A stretch of 64,000 bases of DNA from Geminicoccaceae bacterium (GTDB taxonomy: Bacteria; Pseudomonadota; Alphaproteobacteria; Geminicoccales; Geminicoccaceae), in assembly GCA_028279345.1 (NCBI GenBank), contig JANQNY010000031.1:124001-188000 (forward strand), written 5' to 3'. Of this stretch, positions 19,690 to 30,312 are shown piece by piece. The notes beneath the pieces were generated by a model, which searched no databases, was not told the origin of the DNA, and saw only the letters and a list, made by a program, of their open reading frames with translations. Position 1 is the first letter of the stretch. The number at the start of each line of letters is the position of its first letter. A program made the position numbers and the translations under genes.

Positions 19690-20853
19690 TCACACGGCCG
19701 CTGCGGCGAGCGCCGCTGCGTGCAGCTCGGCAAGCTCGGCGGGCGACGGCTCGGATTTCGTTTCGGACAGGTGCGCGCGTAGGAGCGGCAACATGCGCTG
19801 CATCGTCTCCGCGTCGGCGGTGAGGCCGGCATCGACGAGTGCGCTACGCAGCGCCGCGGTGCCTGAGTGCTTGCCGATGACGATGCGATGCGCCCGGCCG
19901 AACAGCGTCGGCGGGAAGGCCTCGTAGGTGCCCGTGTCTTTCAACAAGCCGTCGACGTGGATACCGGCTTCGTGGGTGAAGGCGCCGGCGCCGACGATCG
20001 GCTTGACCACGGGCACGGGTCGTGCGGCGGCCTTGGCGACGAGCTCCGAGAGTGGCGGCAGCCGGACGAGGTCGATGCCGCTGGTCCCGCCGCCGACGGC
20101 GATAGCGGCCGCCACCTCCTCGAGCGCGGCATTGCCCGCGCGCTCGCCCAGGCCATTCACCGTCACGCTCAAGAAGGCGGCGCCCGCAGCGGCTGCTGCT
20201 AGCGTGTTCGCGGTTGCCATGCCGAGGTCGTTGTGGGCGTGGATTTCGAGCGGAAGAGAGGTCGCCGTGCGTAGCTCGGCCACGAAGTTGTAGGCGGAGA
20301 ACGGATCGAGGACGCCGAGCGTGTCGGCGATGCGGAGGCGAATCGCACCCGCGCCGAGCGCAAGGTTCGCGATCTCGGCGATGAAGCCGGGCTCGGCGCG
20401 TGATGCATCCTCAGCACCCAATGAGACCTCGAAGCCGCGGCGCCGGGCCTCGCCCACGAGTTCGGGAACCACGGCCCTGGCCCAGTCTCGGTCGCGGCCG
20501 AGCTTGGCCTCAAGCTGACGGTCGGAAACCGGCACGGCCATGTGCACCCGTTCGACGCCGGTCGCTGCGGCAGCTTCGAGATCGCATGTGGTGAGGCGGC
20601 ACCAGCAGACGGGCACCGAACGCTCCAGCCGGCCGACGACAGCGCGGATGTCGGCGATCTCGTCGTCGCCCATCGCCGGCACGCCGACCTCGATCTCGAC
20701 CACGCCGACGGCGTCGAGTGCCATCGCGATTTCCAGCTTCTCATGGCGCGCGAAGGCGATGCCGGCGGCTTGCTCGCCGTCACGCAGCGTCGTGTCGCAA
20801 AGCGCCAGGGGCCAGGGCGGCACCAGGGTTGGCAGGGGTGCCACGACCGTCAT
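19690..20853 (-). CDS. nifV: NifV, homocitrate synthase
   Basis: Enzyme of 387 residues that condenses acetyl-CoA and 2-oxoglutarate to homocitrate, the organic ligand of FeMo-co. The N-terminal [16 protein letters not shown] metal/substrate motif, [22 protein letters not shown] with the His-x-His pair, [15 protein letters not shown], and [19 protein letters not shown] are diagnostic of the HCS/LeuA family. The context makes NifV the clear choice over 2-isopropylmalate synthase. The start overlaps the nfu stop by 4 nt (ATGA). Confidence 0.96.
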   Translation of the reverse strand: MTVVAPLPTLVPPWPLALCDTTLRDGEQAAGIAFARHEKLEIAMALDAVGVVEIEVGVPAMGDDEIADIRAVVGRLERSVPVCWCRLTTCDLEAAAATGVERVHMAVPVSDRQLEAKLGRDRDWARAVVPELVGEARRRGFEVSLGAEDASRAEPGFIAEIANLALGAGAIRLRIADTLGVLDPFSAYNFVAELRTATSLPLEIHAHNDLGMATANTLAAAAAGAAFLSVTVNGLGERAGNAALEEVAAAIAVGGGTSGIDLVRLPPLSELVAKAAARPVPVVKPIVGAGAFTHEAGIHVDGLLKDTGTYEAFPPTLFGRAHRIVIGKHSGTAALRSALVDAGLTADAETMQRMLPLLRAHLSETKSEPSPAELAELHAAALAAAAV

Positions 20854-21245
20854 GGCCGGGCTTCTTCGGCGCTGTTGATCGGCAGCACCGGAACCCGTCG
20901 CCCGAGCGCCAGCCGCAGGTGATGCTCCACGCGGACCAGGCTGAGTGGTGCAGCGCCGCAGTCGACGCAGGCCCCACCGAGCCGAACGCGCACGACGCAG
21001 CCACGGACGTCGACGAACTCGATGTTGCCACCTTCGGCCTCGAACATCGGGCGCATGTCGGCGATGACATCGACGACTGTGGCGTTTTCGCTGGGTGAGA
21101 GCGGGGCCATCGAAGTCACCGGCGCGGTCGGAGCTGGCCGCCGTGCGCGGATCGGCGTGCGCCTCGCAATGTCGTGTACGACGAAGCGAGGCCGCGGCCG
21201 GGCCAGCGCGTCGTGAGCGTCGCGGTCGGTCAGCATGTCGGCCAT
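20850..21245 (-). CDS. Stand-alone NifU C-terminal (Nfu) domain protein
   Basis: Protein of 131 residues. The first 45 are Arg/Pro-rich and unconserved; residues 50-125 are the Nfu domain with [24 protein letters not shown] and the cluster-binding [10 protein letters not shown] (CxxC). Nfu domains carry a transient 4Fe-4S cluster to apo-nitrogenase. A full NifU would also have the N-terminal IscU-like scaffold and a 2Fe-2S domain; neither is here nor elsewhere in the window. It sits between iscA and nifV with a 4-nt overlap to nifV. Confidence 0.88.
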   Translation of the reverse strand: MADMLTDRDAHDALARPRPRFVVHDIARRTPIRARRPAPTAPVTSMAPLSPSENATVVDVIADMRPMFEAEGGNIEFVDVRGCVVRVRLGGACVDCGAAPLSLVRVEHHLRLALGRRVPVLPINSAEEARP

Positions 21246-21258
21246 GCGGCGCGCCCTC

Positions 21259-21579
21259 TCAGCAGAATGACTTGCCGCATCCGCAGGTGCGGCTGGCGTT
21301 CGGGTTGTCGAAGACGAAGCCCGCCCCCTCGAGGTCCGAGACGAAGTCGACGGTCACACCGTCGAGCAGCGCTCGGCTCTCGGGGTCGACGACGACCGTC
21401 AGGCCGTCGAACTCCAACCTGGCGTCATCGGGTTCGACCGCCGGCTCCAGCGCCATGCCATAGCGCAGGCCGGCACACCCGCCGCTCGCGACCATGATCC
21501 GTAGACCGGCGATCGGTTCGGTGGTGCCAGCGATCGCCGTCTGCATGGCGAGGCGGGCATTCTCGGTCAGCTGAAGCAT
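21259..21579 (-). CDS. A-type Fe-S carrier, nif-associated IscA/HesB
   Basis: Protein of 106 residues with the A-type carrier fold: MLQLTENARLAMQ at the start, GLRIMVASGGCAGLRYGM (first cluster Cys), and the closing NPNASRTCGCGKSF with the two further Cys. It delivers Fe-S clusters, here presumably to nitrogenase proteins. It is the first gene behind a sigma54 promoter and begins the long iscA-nfu-nifV-nifW-fix-mod operon. The ATG at 21579 was chosen because homology starts there; the frame upstream passes through the promoter leader. Confidence 0.92.
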   Translation of the reverse strand: MLQLTENARLAMQTAIAGTTEPIAGLRIMVASGGCAGLRYGMALEPAVEPDDARLEFDGLTVVVDPESRALLDGVTVDFVSDLEGAGFVFDNPNASRTCGCGKSFC

Positions 21580-21629
21580 GTTCTCGTCTCCCGGGGCGGC
21601 TGTGGCCACCGCGCGTCCCAAACAGCTAA

Positions 21630-21644
21630 GCAAGCGATATGCCA
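21630..21644 (-). promoter_or_regulatory. sigma54 (-24/-12) promoter of iscA-nif-fix-mod operon
   Basis: TGGCAT-N5-TTGC on the minus strand, with the invariant GG and GC at the right spacing, about 50 bases before the iscA ATG. No perfect TGT-N10-ACA site was found upstream of it; only a TGT-N15-ACA pair, which is the wrong spacing. Confidence 0.82.
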
Positions 21645-21751
21645 GCCAATATCTCTAAGTTATTTCAATAGGTTAGATGAAGCCGGAGAGGCAGTTGTCG
21701 TGGCGGCTTCGAGACATTGGGTGCTTTGCGACAGGGCCGCTCCCGGCGCCT

Positions 21752-22051
21752 TCAAGCGCGCTCGGCCGGGGCGTGGGTTTGGCAGCCTTTCCCGCAGACT
21801 CGCGCACAGGCCCCGCATCCGACGCAGGCGCCGGCGTCGGCCAGCACCATGACCATGCGCTCGATCTCGTCCTCGTCTTCGTCCTCGATGTCGACGAGGG
21901 CACCATCCTCGTCGATGCCCATGAGCCGCATGACGCCCTGGCCGCAGACCTTGAAGCAGCGGCCGCAGCCGATGCAGCCCGCCGCATCGATGGCCTCGAG
22001 AAAGGCCGGCGTGTACTCGCGTCCGTCACGGGTGAGCGCAGTGATCGGCAT
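21752..22051 (-). CDS. fdxB: FdxB, nif-specific ferredoxin III (2[4Fe-4S])
   Basis: Ferredoxin of 99 residues with CIGCGRCFKVCGQ near residue 26 and CVGCGACARVCGKGC near residue 76, separated by an Asp/Glu-rich stretch. This matches the nif-specific ferredoxin III family found after nifX. It is the last gene of the nifHDKENX unit. The start ATG lies 38 nt after the DUF269 gene stop. A role as electron donor in FeMo-co assembly or to nitrogenase is known for relatives and inferred here. Confidence 0.93.
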   Translation of the reverse strand: MPITALTRDGREYTPAFLEAIDAAGCIGCGRCFKVCGQGVMRLMGIDEDGALVDIEDEDEDEIERMVMVLADAGACVGCGACARVCGKGCQTHAPAERA

Positions 22052-22089
22052 CGGATGTCTCCCAGACCCGTCGCGCGGGCCAAAGGGGT

Positions 22090-22572
22090 TCAGTCGGCGC
22101 CTGCCAAGTCGGCGTGCGCCTCGATCATGGCTGCGGCCTCGCCGGCAAGGCGCTCGCCTTCGTCGGCGAGTGCCGCGAAGGTCGGGAACCCGAAGCGGTG
22201 GACGTCACGCAGGTGGTGGGAGAGCACGACGAGGCGTCCCGCGATCAGGACGACACGCCCGAAGCCCTCCCAGTGGATACGGCTCATCGGTGCGGTGGTG
22301 CAGCCGGTGCGACGTGCGACGAGCACGCCGACCGCGGCATAGAACTGCTCGAGGCGCCACACCAGTTCGGGTTCCGGCTCGCCGGTGACCGGAATGGCTC
22401 GTCGCTGCTCTGCGGTCAGCACGTAGCCCGCCAGCAGGTCGGCGTCGCTCAGCTCGTCCCAAGCGCCCCAGGTGTCGTCGGCCCGCACGACCTGCGCGAG
22501 CTGCACGAGGAAGTCGGATCTCGGCAAGGCGCTACGTGGCGGTGCGACGGTTTCGGCGAGGACCGCGCTCAT
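22090..22572 (-). CDS. NifX-associated nitrogen fixation protein (DUF269)
   Basis: Protein of 160 residues matching DUF269, always found beside nifX. FLVQLAQVVRADDTWGAWDELSDADLLAGYVLT and FGRVVLIAGRLVVLSHHLRDVHRFGFPTFAALADEGERL are the two conserved blocks. The function is unknown; it is suspected to act in cofactor traffic. The start ATG at 22572 overlaps the nifX stop (ATGA). Confidence 0.93.
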   Translation of the reverse strand: MSAVLAETVAPPRSALPRSDFLVQLAQVVRADDTWGAWDELSDADLLAGYVLTAEQRRAIPVTGEPEPELVWRLEQFYAAVGVLVARRTGCTTAPMSRIHWEGFGRVVLIAGRLVVLSHHLRDVHRFGFPTFAALADEGERLAGEAAAMIEAHADLAGAD

Positions 22573-23024
22573 TCGACCGGTTCCGCGTCGTCGACGAAGG
22601 CGTGCGGCGCGCGATCCTTCCCCAGCGCCTTGCGCAGCCATGGCGGCGGCTTGCCCTGCAGCATCCGCTGCACACGCAGGACGACGGCACCAAGCGGCTC
22701 GGGCTCCTTCACCTTGATGGGATGGATGCCGGCGCGGACGACCTGGGCCGCCGCCGGGCCGCCGATCGCGAGCACGAACAGCAACGCCGTTCCGCGTAGT
22801 GCCTCGACCTTTGGCCCGATCCGATCCACGTCGTCACTATGGCGACCGGCGCCGGTCGTCGGATCGTCGAAGGCGATCATCTCCACGAAGTGCCAGTGAT
22901 CGCTGGCCACCTCGAACACGGCGAAGCTTGCGGCCGAGCCGAAATGGGCGTCGAGGAAGCGATGGTCGTTCGTGGCGACGGCGATCCGGAGCGTCGGTGC
23001 GCCGGGCCCGGTCTTGCTCGTCAT
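22569..23024 (-). CDS. nifX: NifX, FeMo-co precursor carrier
   Basis: Protein of 151 residues of the NifX/NafY/VnfX family, which binds NifB-co and the VK cluster in transit to NifEN. It shows LRIAVATNDHRFLDAHFGSAASFAVFEV, the dinitrogenase cofactor-binding pattern, then RIGPKVEALRGTALLFVLAIGGPAAAQVVRAGIHPIKV. The start ATG at 23024 lies 28 nt after nifN with AAGGAGA in front. Confidence 0.94.
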   Translation of the reverse strand: MTSKTGPGAPTLRIAVATNDHRFLDAHFGSAASFAVFEVASDHWHFVEMIAFDDPTTGAGRHSDDVDRIGPKVEALRGTALLFVLAIGGPAAAQVVRAGIHPIKVKEPEPLGAVVLRVQRMLQGKPPPWLRKALGKDRAPHAFVDDAEPVE

Positions 23025-23052
23025 CGCACCTTCTCCTTCGACGAGGCCAAGT

Positions 23053-24420
23053 CTACGGACGTGCATGCTCGAACTCCTCGGCGGCGGGGGTGGCTCCGAA
23101 GTGCTCCGGGCGCGGGGTGAGCCGTCGGCCCTGCGCGGCGTTCGCGATCTCCAGAAAGAAGGCGCGGGTGCCGCGATAGCCGACCCGGCAGACGTCCTGC
23201 GCGCCGAGCCGGTCGAAGATCGGAAAGCCGGCGCGGACGAGCGGCAAGCCCAATCGATCCGCGGCGTGGCGGCCGTGCGCGTGCGCGATGATGACCTCGG
23301 CGCCTGCCTCGGCCGCGCGCCGCTCGAGCGCGCCGAGATCGGCGATATCGACCTCGGCGGTTGGGAGTTGCGCAAGCACCGGGTTCGCCCACGACGTGGA
23401 CGCCGCGGCGACGATCTCCGCGCCCAAGTCGACCAGCGCTGCGCCCAGGCCGAAGACGAGGTCCGGGTCGGCGCCGATCGCCACCCTGAGTCCGCCAGTA
23501 TGGAAGTGCGCGTCGAGGGCCGCATCCACGAGCCGGCTGCGGGCGCGCTTGACATCAGCCGGCGCATCGCTGGCCCCTGCGAGCCCCATCAAGGTGGCGA
23601 CGAAGCCGTCGACCGCACGCAGCCCGGTCAGCCGCTCGTACACGCGGAACGGCACGCCGGTCCGGGCTTCCAGGCGCTCAGCGGCACCGCGCAGGCTCTC
23701 GCCGGCAACCAACGTGCAGGCGCTCTCACCCATGCGGGCGATGTCGGCAAGCGAGGTGCCGCCACGTGCGGTGCCTCGCCAGCCCTCGTCGACGTGGCCG
23801 TCGAGTGAGGTCGAGATGTCGGGCAGCACGATCGGCTCGAGGTCGAAGGCGCGCACGAGGCCCACCAGCTCTTCGACGTCGGCGGAGGTGAGGTGGCTGC
23901 CGGCGAGCAGGTTGACTTGCCGCGCGTGCGTGCGCCCGCGGCCGGGCACGAGCTCGTCGATCATCGCCGTGACGGCACGCGCCCAGCCGTCCTCGAGCCC
24001 GCCGATGAAGTCAGGCGTGGCCGCGTAGACGATGGCTGTGTCGGTGAGGTCCTGGCGTCGCGCGCGCAGGGCCCGAAGCTCGCCGGCAACGTCCTCGCCG
24101 CGAGTCTCGGTGAGAGCTGTCGAGGCGATGCCGATGAGCGTCGGTGACGCCTTGCGCCGCAAATTGTCGATCGCCTCCTCGACCTGCTCGGCACCGCCGA
24201 GGATGGTCGAGATCTCGTTCATGGCGGTGGTCTGCAGCGGGATCGGCTCGTCGTAGTGGCGGACCATGGCGACGAGGGCGAAGGCGGTGCAGCCCTGTGC
24301 CCCGTGCAACAGCGGGATCGCGCCGTCGACGCCGAGATAGGCGTTGGCGGCACCCATCGCCGCGCTCGACTTCAAGGGGTTGGTGCTCAAGGACATCCGT
24401 GGGGCGACCAGGCGGGCCAT
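23053..24420 (-). CDS. nifN: NifN, FeMo-co scaffold subunit beta
   Basis: NifK-like protein of 455 residues that pairs with NifE to form the scaffold where NifB-co matures. It has LKSSAAMGAANAYLGVDGAIPLLHGAQGCTAF with the cluster Cys, TTAMNEISTILGGAEQVEEAI, and GSHLTSADVEELVGLVRAFDLEPIVLPDIS. The ATG at 24420 begins 1 nt after the nifE stop. Confidence 0.95.
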   Translation of the reverse strand: MARLVAPRMSLSTNPLKSSAAMGAANAYLGVDGAIPLLHGAQGCTAFALVAMVRHYDEPIPLQTTAMNEISTILGGAEQVEEAIDNLRRKASPTLIGIASTALTETRGEDVAGELRALRARRQDLTDTAIVYAATPDFIGGLEDGWARAVTAMIDELVPGRGRTHARQVNLLAGSHLTSADVEELVGLVRAFDLEPIVLPDISTSLDGHVDEGWRGTARGGTSLADIARMGESACTLVAGESLRGAAERLEARTGVPFRVYERLTGLRAVDGFVATLMGLAGASDAPADVKRARSRLVDAALDAHFHTGGLRVAIGADPDLVFGLGAALVDLGAEIVAAASTSWANPVLAQLPTAEVDIADLGALERRAAEAGAEVIIAHAHGRHAADRLGLPLVRAGFPIFDRLGAQDVCRVGYRGTRAFFLEIANAAQGRRLTPRPEHFGATPAAEEFEHARP

Positions 24421-24421
24421 G

Positions 24422-25885
24422 TCAGCAGTCCTCGAAGTCGGTTGCATCGCTGGTGACCACGCGGAGCGAGGAGCTGCTTGGCGCGGCCGGCACGAATCCC
24501 GCCTGCCAGGGGGCTGGCGCCTTCACCTCGGCCCACATCGGATTGTTCACCGCGCGGTCGATCGCGCGGACCATCTCCACCATGCCGACATAGCCGGCAT
24601 AGGCCTCATGCTTCTCTTGATTGACATCGACCCAGGGCGTTTTCGACTTGAGCGCCACGAAGCGCGAGCGCCCGCCGGACATCAGGACATCCGCCTCGGC
24701 ACCCGCGAGCACGGCGTACATGTCCTTGGGCGCCATGTTCTCGAACATGTGGGTGTCGTCGCCCATGATCTGCTCGATCCGGGCCTTGTCTTCGTCGGTC
24801 GACTTGCGGACGGAGGTGCCGACGACCTCCATGCCCAGCTCCTGGAGCGCTGCGACGACCGACCAGGTTTTGTGACCGCCGGTGTAGAGCAGCACCCGCT
24901 TGCCGGCGACGCGCGCGCGATAGGGCTTGAGCGCTGCCCAGGTGTTTGCCTCTTGCTCTTCGATCAATGCCTCGGCGCGGTCCAAGAGGTCGGCCGGCGC
25001 CCCACGTTCAACCAGCATGGCAGCCATCGTGCGGATCGCCGCGGAGGTGTCGGCGATGCCGTAGAACGAGCCCTCGAACCAGGGGATGTTCCACCGCTCC
25101 TCAAGGCCGCGGGCCAGGTTGGTGAGCGCCTTCGAGCAGACCAGCATGGTCACCTGCGCGCGGTGCGCCATCGCCACCTGGCGGTAGCGGGCATCGCCGG
25201 TGATGGCCCCGAGTACGCGGATGCCCAGGCGGTCGAACAGCGGCTTCACCTGCCAGAGCTCGCCCGCGACGTTGAACTCGCCGACGATGTTGACGTCCAA
25301 GGACGAAGGCGCCGCGGGCTCGACCGTGCCGATGACATGGTCGAGCAGGGTCTGGCCCGCGAGCTTATTGCCGAGGTTCTTCGAGCCGACGAAGCCAGGG
25401 ACGTCGACCGGGATGACGGGCGTGTCGTACCGCTCCGCCGCCGCCTTGCAGACGGCCACGACGTCGTCGCCGATCAGCGCCGAGACGCAGGTGGCGTAGA
25501 CGAAGACGGCGGGCGGCCGGTGCGCCTCGATGACCTCACGGATCGCACGGTAGAGCTTGCGCTCGCCCTTGCCCATGACGACGTCGAGTTCACTCAGATC
25601 GGTCGTGAAGCCGGTCCGGTAGAGCTCCGAACCCGACGAGGCCGAGCCACGGCTGTCCCAGCCATTGCCTTCGCAGGCGAGTGGCCCGTGGACGAGATGC
25701 GCGGCGTCGACGATCGGCTGCAGAGCAATCTTGGCGCCGTCGAAGGCGCAGCCGCCCGCTGCTGCACCCGGCGTCAACGGCTTGGTGCAGCCCTTCTTGC
25801 GCTCGGCCTCGGGTTTGGCCCGGTTGGTCGCGCAGGCCGGCTCGTCGAGCACGCCCTGCACCTGCGCCTGCAGCCCCGGCTTCAT
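24422..25885 (-). CDS. nifE: NifE, FeMo-co scaffold subunit alpha
   Basis: NifD-like protein of 487 residues. An N-terminal Cys (EPACATNRAKPEAERKKGC) is followed by GGCAFDGAKIALQPIVDAAHLVHGPLACEGNGWDSRGS, the NifE signature, and VYATCVSALIGDDV. The cofactor-pocket segment is WNIPWFEGSFYGI. Together with NifN it accepts NifB-co and adds Mo and homocitrate. It lies 18 nt after nifK. Confidence 0.96.
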   Translation of the reverse strand: MKPGLQAQVQGVLDEPACATNRAKPEAERKKGCTKPLTPGAAAGGCAFDGAKIALQPIVDAAHLVHGPLACEGNGWDSRGSASSGSELYRTGFTTDLSELDVVMGKGERKLYRAIREVIEAHRPPAVFVYATCVSALIGDDVVAVCKAAAERYDTPVIPVDVPGFVGSKNLGNKLAGQTLLDHVIGTVEPAAPSSLDVNIVGEFNVAGELWQVKPLFDRLGIRVLGAITGDARYRQVAMAHRAQVTMLVCSKALTNLARGLEERWNIPWFEGSFYGIADTSAAIRTMAAMLVERGAPADLLDRAEALIEEQEANTWAALKPYRARVAGKRVLLYTGGHKTWSVVAALQELGMEVVGTSVRKSTDEDKARIEQIMGDDTHMFENMAPKDMYAVLAGAEADVLMSGGRSRFVALKSKTPWVDVNQEKHEAYAGYVGMVEMVRAIDRAVNNPMWAEVKAPAPWQAGFVPAAPSSSSLRVVTSDATDFEDC

Positions 25886-25903
25886 CCGCCTCGCCCCGCC
25901 TGC

Positions 25904-27442
25904 TCAGCGCGTCAGGTCGAACGACGTGTCGTTCACGCCGACCGTGTCGCTCTCGGCGTCCATGCGGTCGAAGATCTTGTCGAGGATCTTCACCAGCACG
26001 TTGAGCCCGCCCTGGTAGCCCCACAGCGGAGAGCGGTGGTGGTGGTGGCGGTCGAAGATGGGGAAGTTGAGCCGCACAAGTGGCACTCTGGTGTCACGCT
26101 CGAGATACTTCCCGTGGCTGTTGCCGATGAGCAGGTCCGTGGGCTCGGTCAGCAGCAACGAGCGCATCGCCCAGAGGTCTTTGCCGGGCCAGACTTGGCA
26201 GCCCTGGCCGAAGGGCGAGCCGTCCAGGAGCGCCTGCATCTTCTTGCCCCAGGCCTTGCTGCCGTTGGTCGCGAGGCAGTGGCGTGGCTCGCCGCCGGTT
26301 TCCATGACGAATTGCGCCATGGCGTAGACGAAGTCCGGATCGCCGTAGATCGCGTAGGTCTTGCCGTGGAGCCAGGACTGGCTGTCGGCCATGGCGTCGA
26401 CGAGCCGCCCGCGCTCGAGGCGCAGGCTCTCCGGGATCGGCTTGGTGGTCAGCTCGGCGAGCGTCATCAACAGCTTGTCGGTGCCGGCGACGCCCAGGGG
26501 GTAGTGCAGCGCCTCGGTGGTCTGCCCCTTGGCCCGGCAATACTCGAGGGTCTTGCGCGAGCAATACTCCTGCAACGACAGGGTTGCCTTGGCGTCGAGT
26601 GCCGCCTTGACCTCGTCCATGGTCGTGCCGCCCGCGTACATGCGGAACTCGCCGTCCGAAGGGGTGTCGTAGACTTCCGACACGTCGGAGAGGATCGTCG
26701 CCTCCACGCCCATGAGGGACAGCATTCGGCGCAGCTCGCGGATATTGCCGACGGCGAAGCCGTCGAAGCCGGGCACGATGTTGAGGCCATCGCCGGCTGT
26801 GCGCTCAGCACCTTCCCAGAAATGCTCGAGGATGCCCTTCTGCATGTTGTCGTAGCCGTCGACGTGGCTCCCGACGAAGGCCGGCGTGTGCGCGTGTGGG
26901 ACCGGCAGCTCGTCGGGAATCGACGCCTTGCCGCGGGCCTGCTGGATGAACGAATTGAGGTCGTCGCCGATGACCTCGGCCATGCAGGTGGTCGAGACGG
27001 CGATCATCTCCGGCGAGTAGAGCGCGTTCGTGTTGGCGAGGCCGTCCACCATGTTGGTGAGACCGCCGAACACCGCCGCGTCCTCAGTCATCGACGAGGA
27101 GACGGCGGAGACCGGCTCCTTGAAGTGCCGGGAAAGATGCGAGCGGTAGTAGGCGACACAGCCCTGGCTGCCGTGCACGAAGCTCATCGTGCCGCGATAG
27201 CCGGCTGCGGCGAAGACCGCACCCAAGGGCTGGCATGCCTTCGCCGGGTTCACCGTGAGGGCCGTGCGCGCGAGGTTCTTCTCGCGGTAGTCCCAGGTCT
27301 TGGTCCAGTCGGCAATCTCGCGGACCATCTCGTCCGGGTGACCGCACTCGTACTTCGCCCGCTTGTTCTCCAGCATCGCCTCGTAGTCGGGCTCCTGGAA
27401 CAGCTTGGCGTGGTCGAGCACCTTGTCCTCGGGCTGGGCCAT
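25904..27442 (-). CDS. nifK: NifK, nitrogenase MoFe protein beta chain
   Basis: Protein of 512 residues. P-cluster ligand segments are [41 protein letters not shown] and [49 protein letters not shown] and the C-terminal [19 protein letters not shown] complete the match. The N-terminal extension ([28 protein letters not shown]) is the usual proteobacterial one. It is 64 nt after nifD in the nifHDK order. Confidence 0.98.
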   Translation of the reverse strand: MAQPEDKVLDHAKLFQEPDYEAMLENKRAKYECGHPDEMVREIADWTKTWDYREKNLARTALTVNPAKACQPLGAVFAAAGYRGTMSFVHGSQGCVAYYRSHLSRHFKEPVSAVSSSMTEDAAVFGGLTNMVDGLANTNALYSPEMIAVSTTCMAEVIGDDLNSFIQQARGKASIPDELPVPHAHTPAFVGSHVDGYDNMQKGILEHFWEGAERTAGDGLNIVPGFDGFAVGNIRELRRMLSLMGVEATILSDVSEVYDTPSDGEFRMYAGGTTMDEVKAALDAKATLSLQEYCSRKTLEYCRAKGQTTEALHYPLGVAGTDKLLMTLAELTTKPIPESLRLERGRLVDAMADSQSWLHGKTYAIYGDPDFVYAMAQFVMETGGEPRHCLATNGSKAWGKKMQALLDGSPFGQGCQVWPGKDLWAMRSLLLTEPTDLLIGNSHGKYLERDTRVPLVRLNFPIFDRHHHHRSPLWGYQGGLNVLVKILDKIFDRMDAESDTVGVNDTSFDLTR

Positions 27443-27506
27443 GGTCGTCTTCCTTCACCGGCGCACCCTTTCGGGCGCGCCTTGCGGGTTGAGTTGGCGG
27501 ACGGCC

Positions 27507-29021
27507 TCAGGCCGCGTTGCTGGTCGAGGGCTCTTCTCGGGCCCAGGGCGCCTTGAACAGGTCCCAGACGGGGTTGTTGATGGCGAGGTCCATGTCGCGC
27601 GCGAACACCGCGAACCCGTCATAGCCGTGATAGGGCCCCGAATAGTCCCAGCTGTGCATCTGCCGGAACGGGATGCCCATCTTCTGCACCGGGTACTTCT
27701 CCTTGATCCCGGAACCGACGAGGTCAGGGCGTAGCCGCTCGATGAACTTCTCGAGTTCGTAGCCGGTGACGTCGTCGTAGATGAGCGTGCCGGGCTGCAC
27801 GTGTGCACCGGTGCGCTTGTAGTCGTCGCCGTGCCCGAACTCGTAGCCGGTGCCGGCGATCACCATGCCGAGGTCCTCGTAGGCCGTCACGACGTGACGC
27901 GGGCGGAGCCCACCCACGTAGAGCATGACCGATTTGCCCTCGAGCCGCGGCCGGTACTTGGCGACGACGCGATCGACCAGCGGCTGATACCTGGCGATGA
28001 CCTTCTCGGCGTTCGCCTGGATCGTTTCGTCGAAGCGCTGGGCGATCGCCCTTAGGCTGGCGGCGATCTGGCTGGGGCCGAAGAAGTTGTACTCCATCCA
28101 GGGGATGCCGTGCTTTTCCTCCATGTAGCGGCAGATGTAGTTCATCGACCGGTAGCAATGGATGAGGTTGAGCTTGGCCTTCGGCGCCCGCGCGACCTCG
28201 GCGAGCGTTGCGTCGCCCGACCAGTTGCCGACGACCTCGAGCCCCATCTCCTCGAGGAGCATGCGGCTCGCCCAGGCGTCGCCGCCGATGTTGTAGTCGC
28301 CGAGCACGTTGACGGCGTAGGGGCCGGGCTCGACGCCGCCTTCCGGCGCGTCGCCTTTCTCGAGCACCCAGTCGCGGATGGCGTCGTTGGCGATGTGATG
28401 GCCGAGCGACTGCGAGACTCCGCGAAAGCCCTCGCAGCGCACTGGGATCACGGGCTTGCCCGTCTCTTCCTTCTTCTTCCGCGCCACCGCCTCGATGTCG
28501 TCGCCGATCAGACCGATCGGGCACTCGGACTGGATGCTGACGCCTTGAGCCAGGGGGAACAGCGCTGTGATCTCATCGATCGTCGTCGCGAGCTTCTTGT
28601 CGCCGCCGAAAACGATGTCCTTCTCTTGAAAGTCGGTCGTGAACTGCATCGTCACGAAGCTGTCGACGCCCGTCGTGCCCGTGTAGTAGTTGCGCCGCTG
28701 GCCCCAGGAGTAGTGGCCGCAGCCAACAGGCCCGTGGCTGATGTGCACGGTGTCCTTGATCGGCCCCCAGACGACGCCTTTGCTGCCGGCATAGGCGCAG
28801 CCGCGGATGGTCATCACGCCGGGCACCGAGCGGACGTTCGACTTGAGCATGTCGCAGCGCGAGCCGGCGGTCTCACCAGTCTCCGCTTCGTCGGGCGCCG
28901 GCTGGGCGACGCCCAGATGCTTGGCGCGGTTCTTCTTCGCCTTGGGGGGATAGGCCTCGAGAATGTCGGCGATGAGCGCCTCGTTCACCGCGGCCCAGTC
29001 GTGCTCTTGGTCCAGATCCAT
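27507..29021 (-). CDS. nifD: NifD, nitrogenase MoFe protein alpha chain
   Basis: Protein of 504 residues that binds FeMo-co. P-cluster Cys75 ([21 protein letters not shown]) and Cys101 ([19 protein letters not shown]) are present, as is [11 protein letters not shown] with the third ligand. The FeMo-co ligands lie in [30 protein letters not shown] (Cys) and [19 protein letters not shown] (His). It is slightly longer than average at the C-terminus. It follows nifH by 34 nt. Confidence 0.98.
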   Translation of the reverse strand: MDLDQEHDWAAVNEALIADILEAYPPKAKKNRAKHLGVAQPAPDEAETGETAGSRCDMLKSNVRSVPGVMTIRGCAYAGSKGVVWGPIKDTVHISHGPVGCGHYSWGQRRNYYTGTTGVDSFVTMQFTTDFQEKDIVFGGDKKLATTIDEITALFPLAQGVSIQSECPIGLIGDDIEAVARKKKEETGKPVIPVRCEGFRGVSQSLGHHIANDAIRDWVLEKGDAPEGGVEPGPYAVNVLGDYNIGGDAWASRMLLEEMGLEVVGNWSGDATLAEVARAPKAKLNLIHCYRSMNYICRYMEEKHGIPWMEYNFFGPSQIAASLRAIAQRFDETIQANAEKVIARYQPLVDRVVAKYRPRLEGKSVMLYVGGLRPRHVVTAYEDLGMVIAGTGYEFGHGDDYKRTGAHVQPGTLIYDDVTGYELEKFIERLRPDLVGSGIKEKYPVQKMGIPFRQMHSWDYSGPYHGYDGFAVFARDMDLAINNPVWDLFKAPWAREEPSTSNAA

Positions 29022-29055
29022 GGCTTCTTTCCCTCAAAGGGCTGGAGGCGGCCGG

Positions 29056-30081
<1,026 letters not shown>

Positions 30082-30130
30082 TCAATATGTTAGAGATCCG
30101 GTCTCCGCCTTTGGTCGCGCCGACGAGCTG

Positions 30131-30146
30131 TGTGGCAAAGCCAACA
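30131..30146. promoter_or_regulatory. NifA upstream activator site for nifH
   Basis: Perfect TGT-N10-ACA, 81 bases upstream of the nifH -24 element, which is normal looping distance. It lies between nifH and the divergent kinase gene, so it could in principle serve either side, but no sigma54 promoter was seen facing the kinase. Confidence 0.82.
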
Positions 30147-30312
30147 ATCACGCCGCCGTCGACGCCGTTTTCCGACAACGGTGTGGGGCGCCAGGTGCAC
30201 CGTGCGGCCCTGTGGGCCCACGTGGTCGAGCGATGCCTCAGCTTGACCGGTCTCGAGCGCAGCCGCGATGATGCCGCACGGGTTCCGTGCAACGGCACTG
30301 GGGGATAAGCTC

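Noticed and set aside
21696-21716. TGT...ACA pair upstream of the iscA sigma54 promoter
   Set aside because: The spacer is 15 bases, not the 10 needed for a NifA site.
24344-27556. Very long open frame on the plus strand opposite nifE/nifK
   Set aside because: The opposite strand encodes complete NifE and NifK with all cofactor ligands. The antisense translation is Arg/His/Asp-rich with no family motif, an effect of high GC and codon bias.
30268-30312. Upstream ATG as start of the APH-family kinase
   Set aside because: No ribosome-binding sequence precedes it, while GGGGGA sits well before GTG at 30313; it remains a possible alternative.
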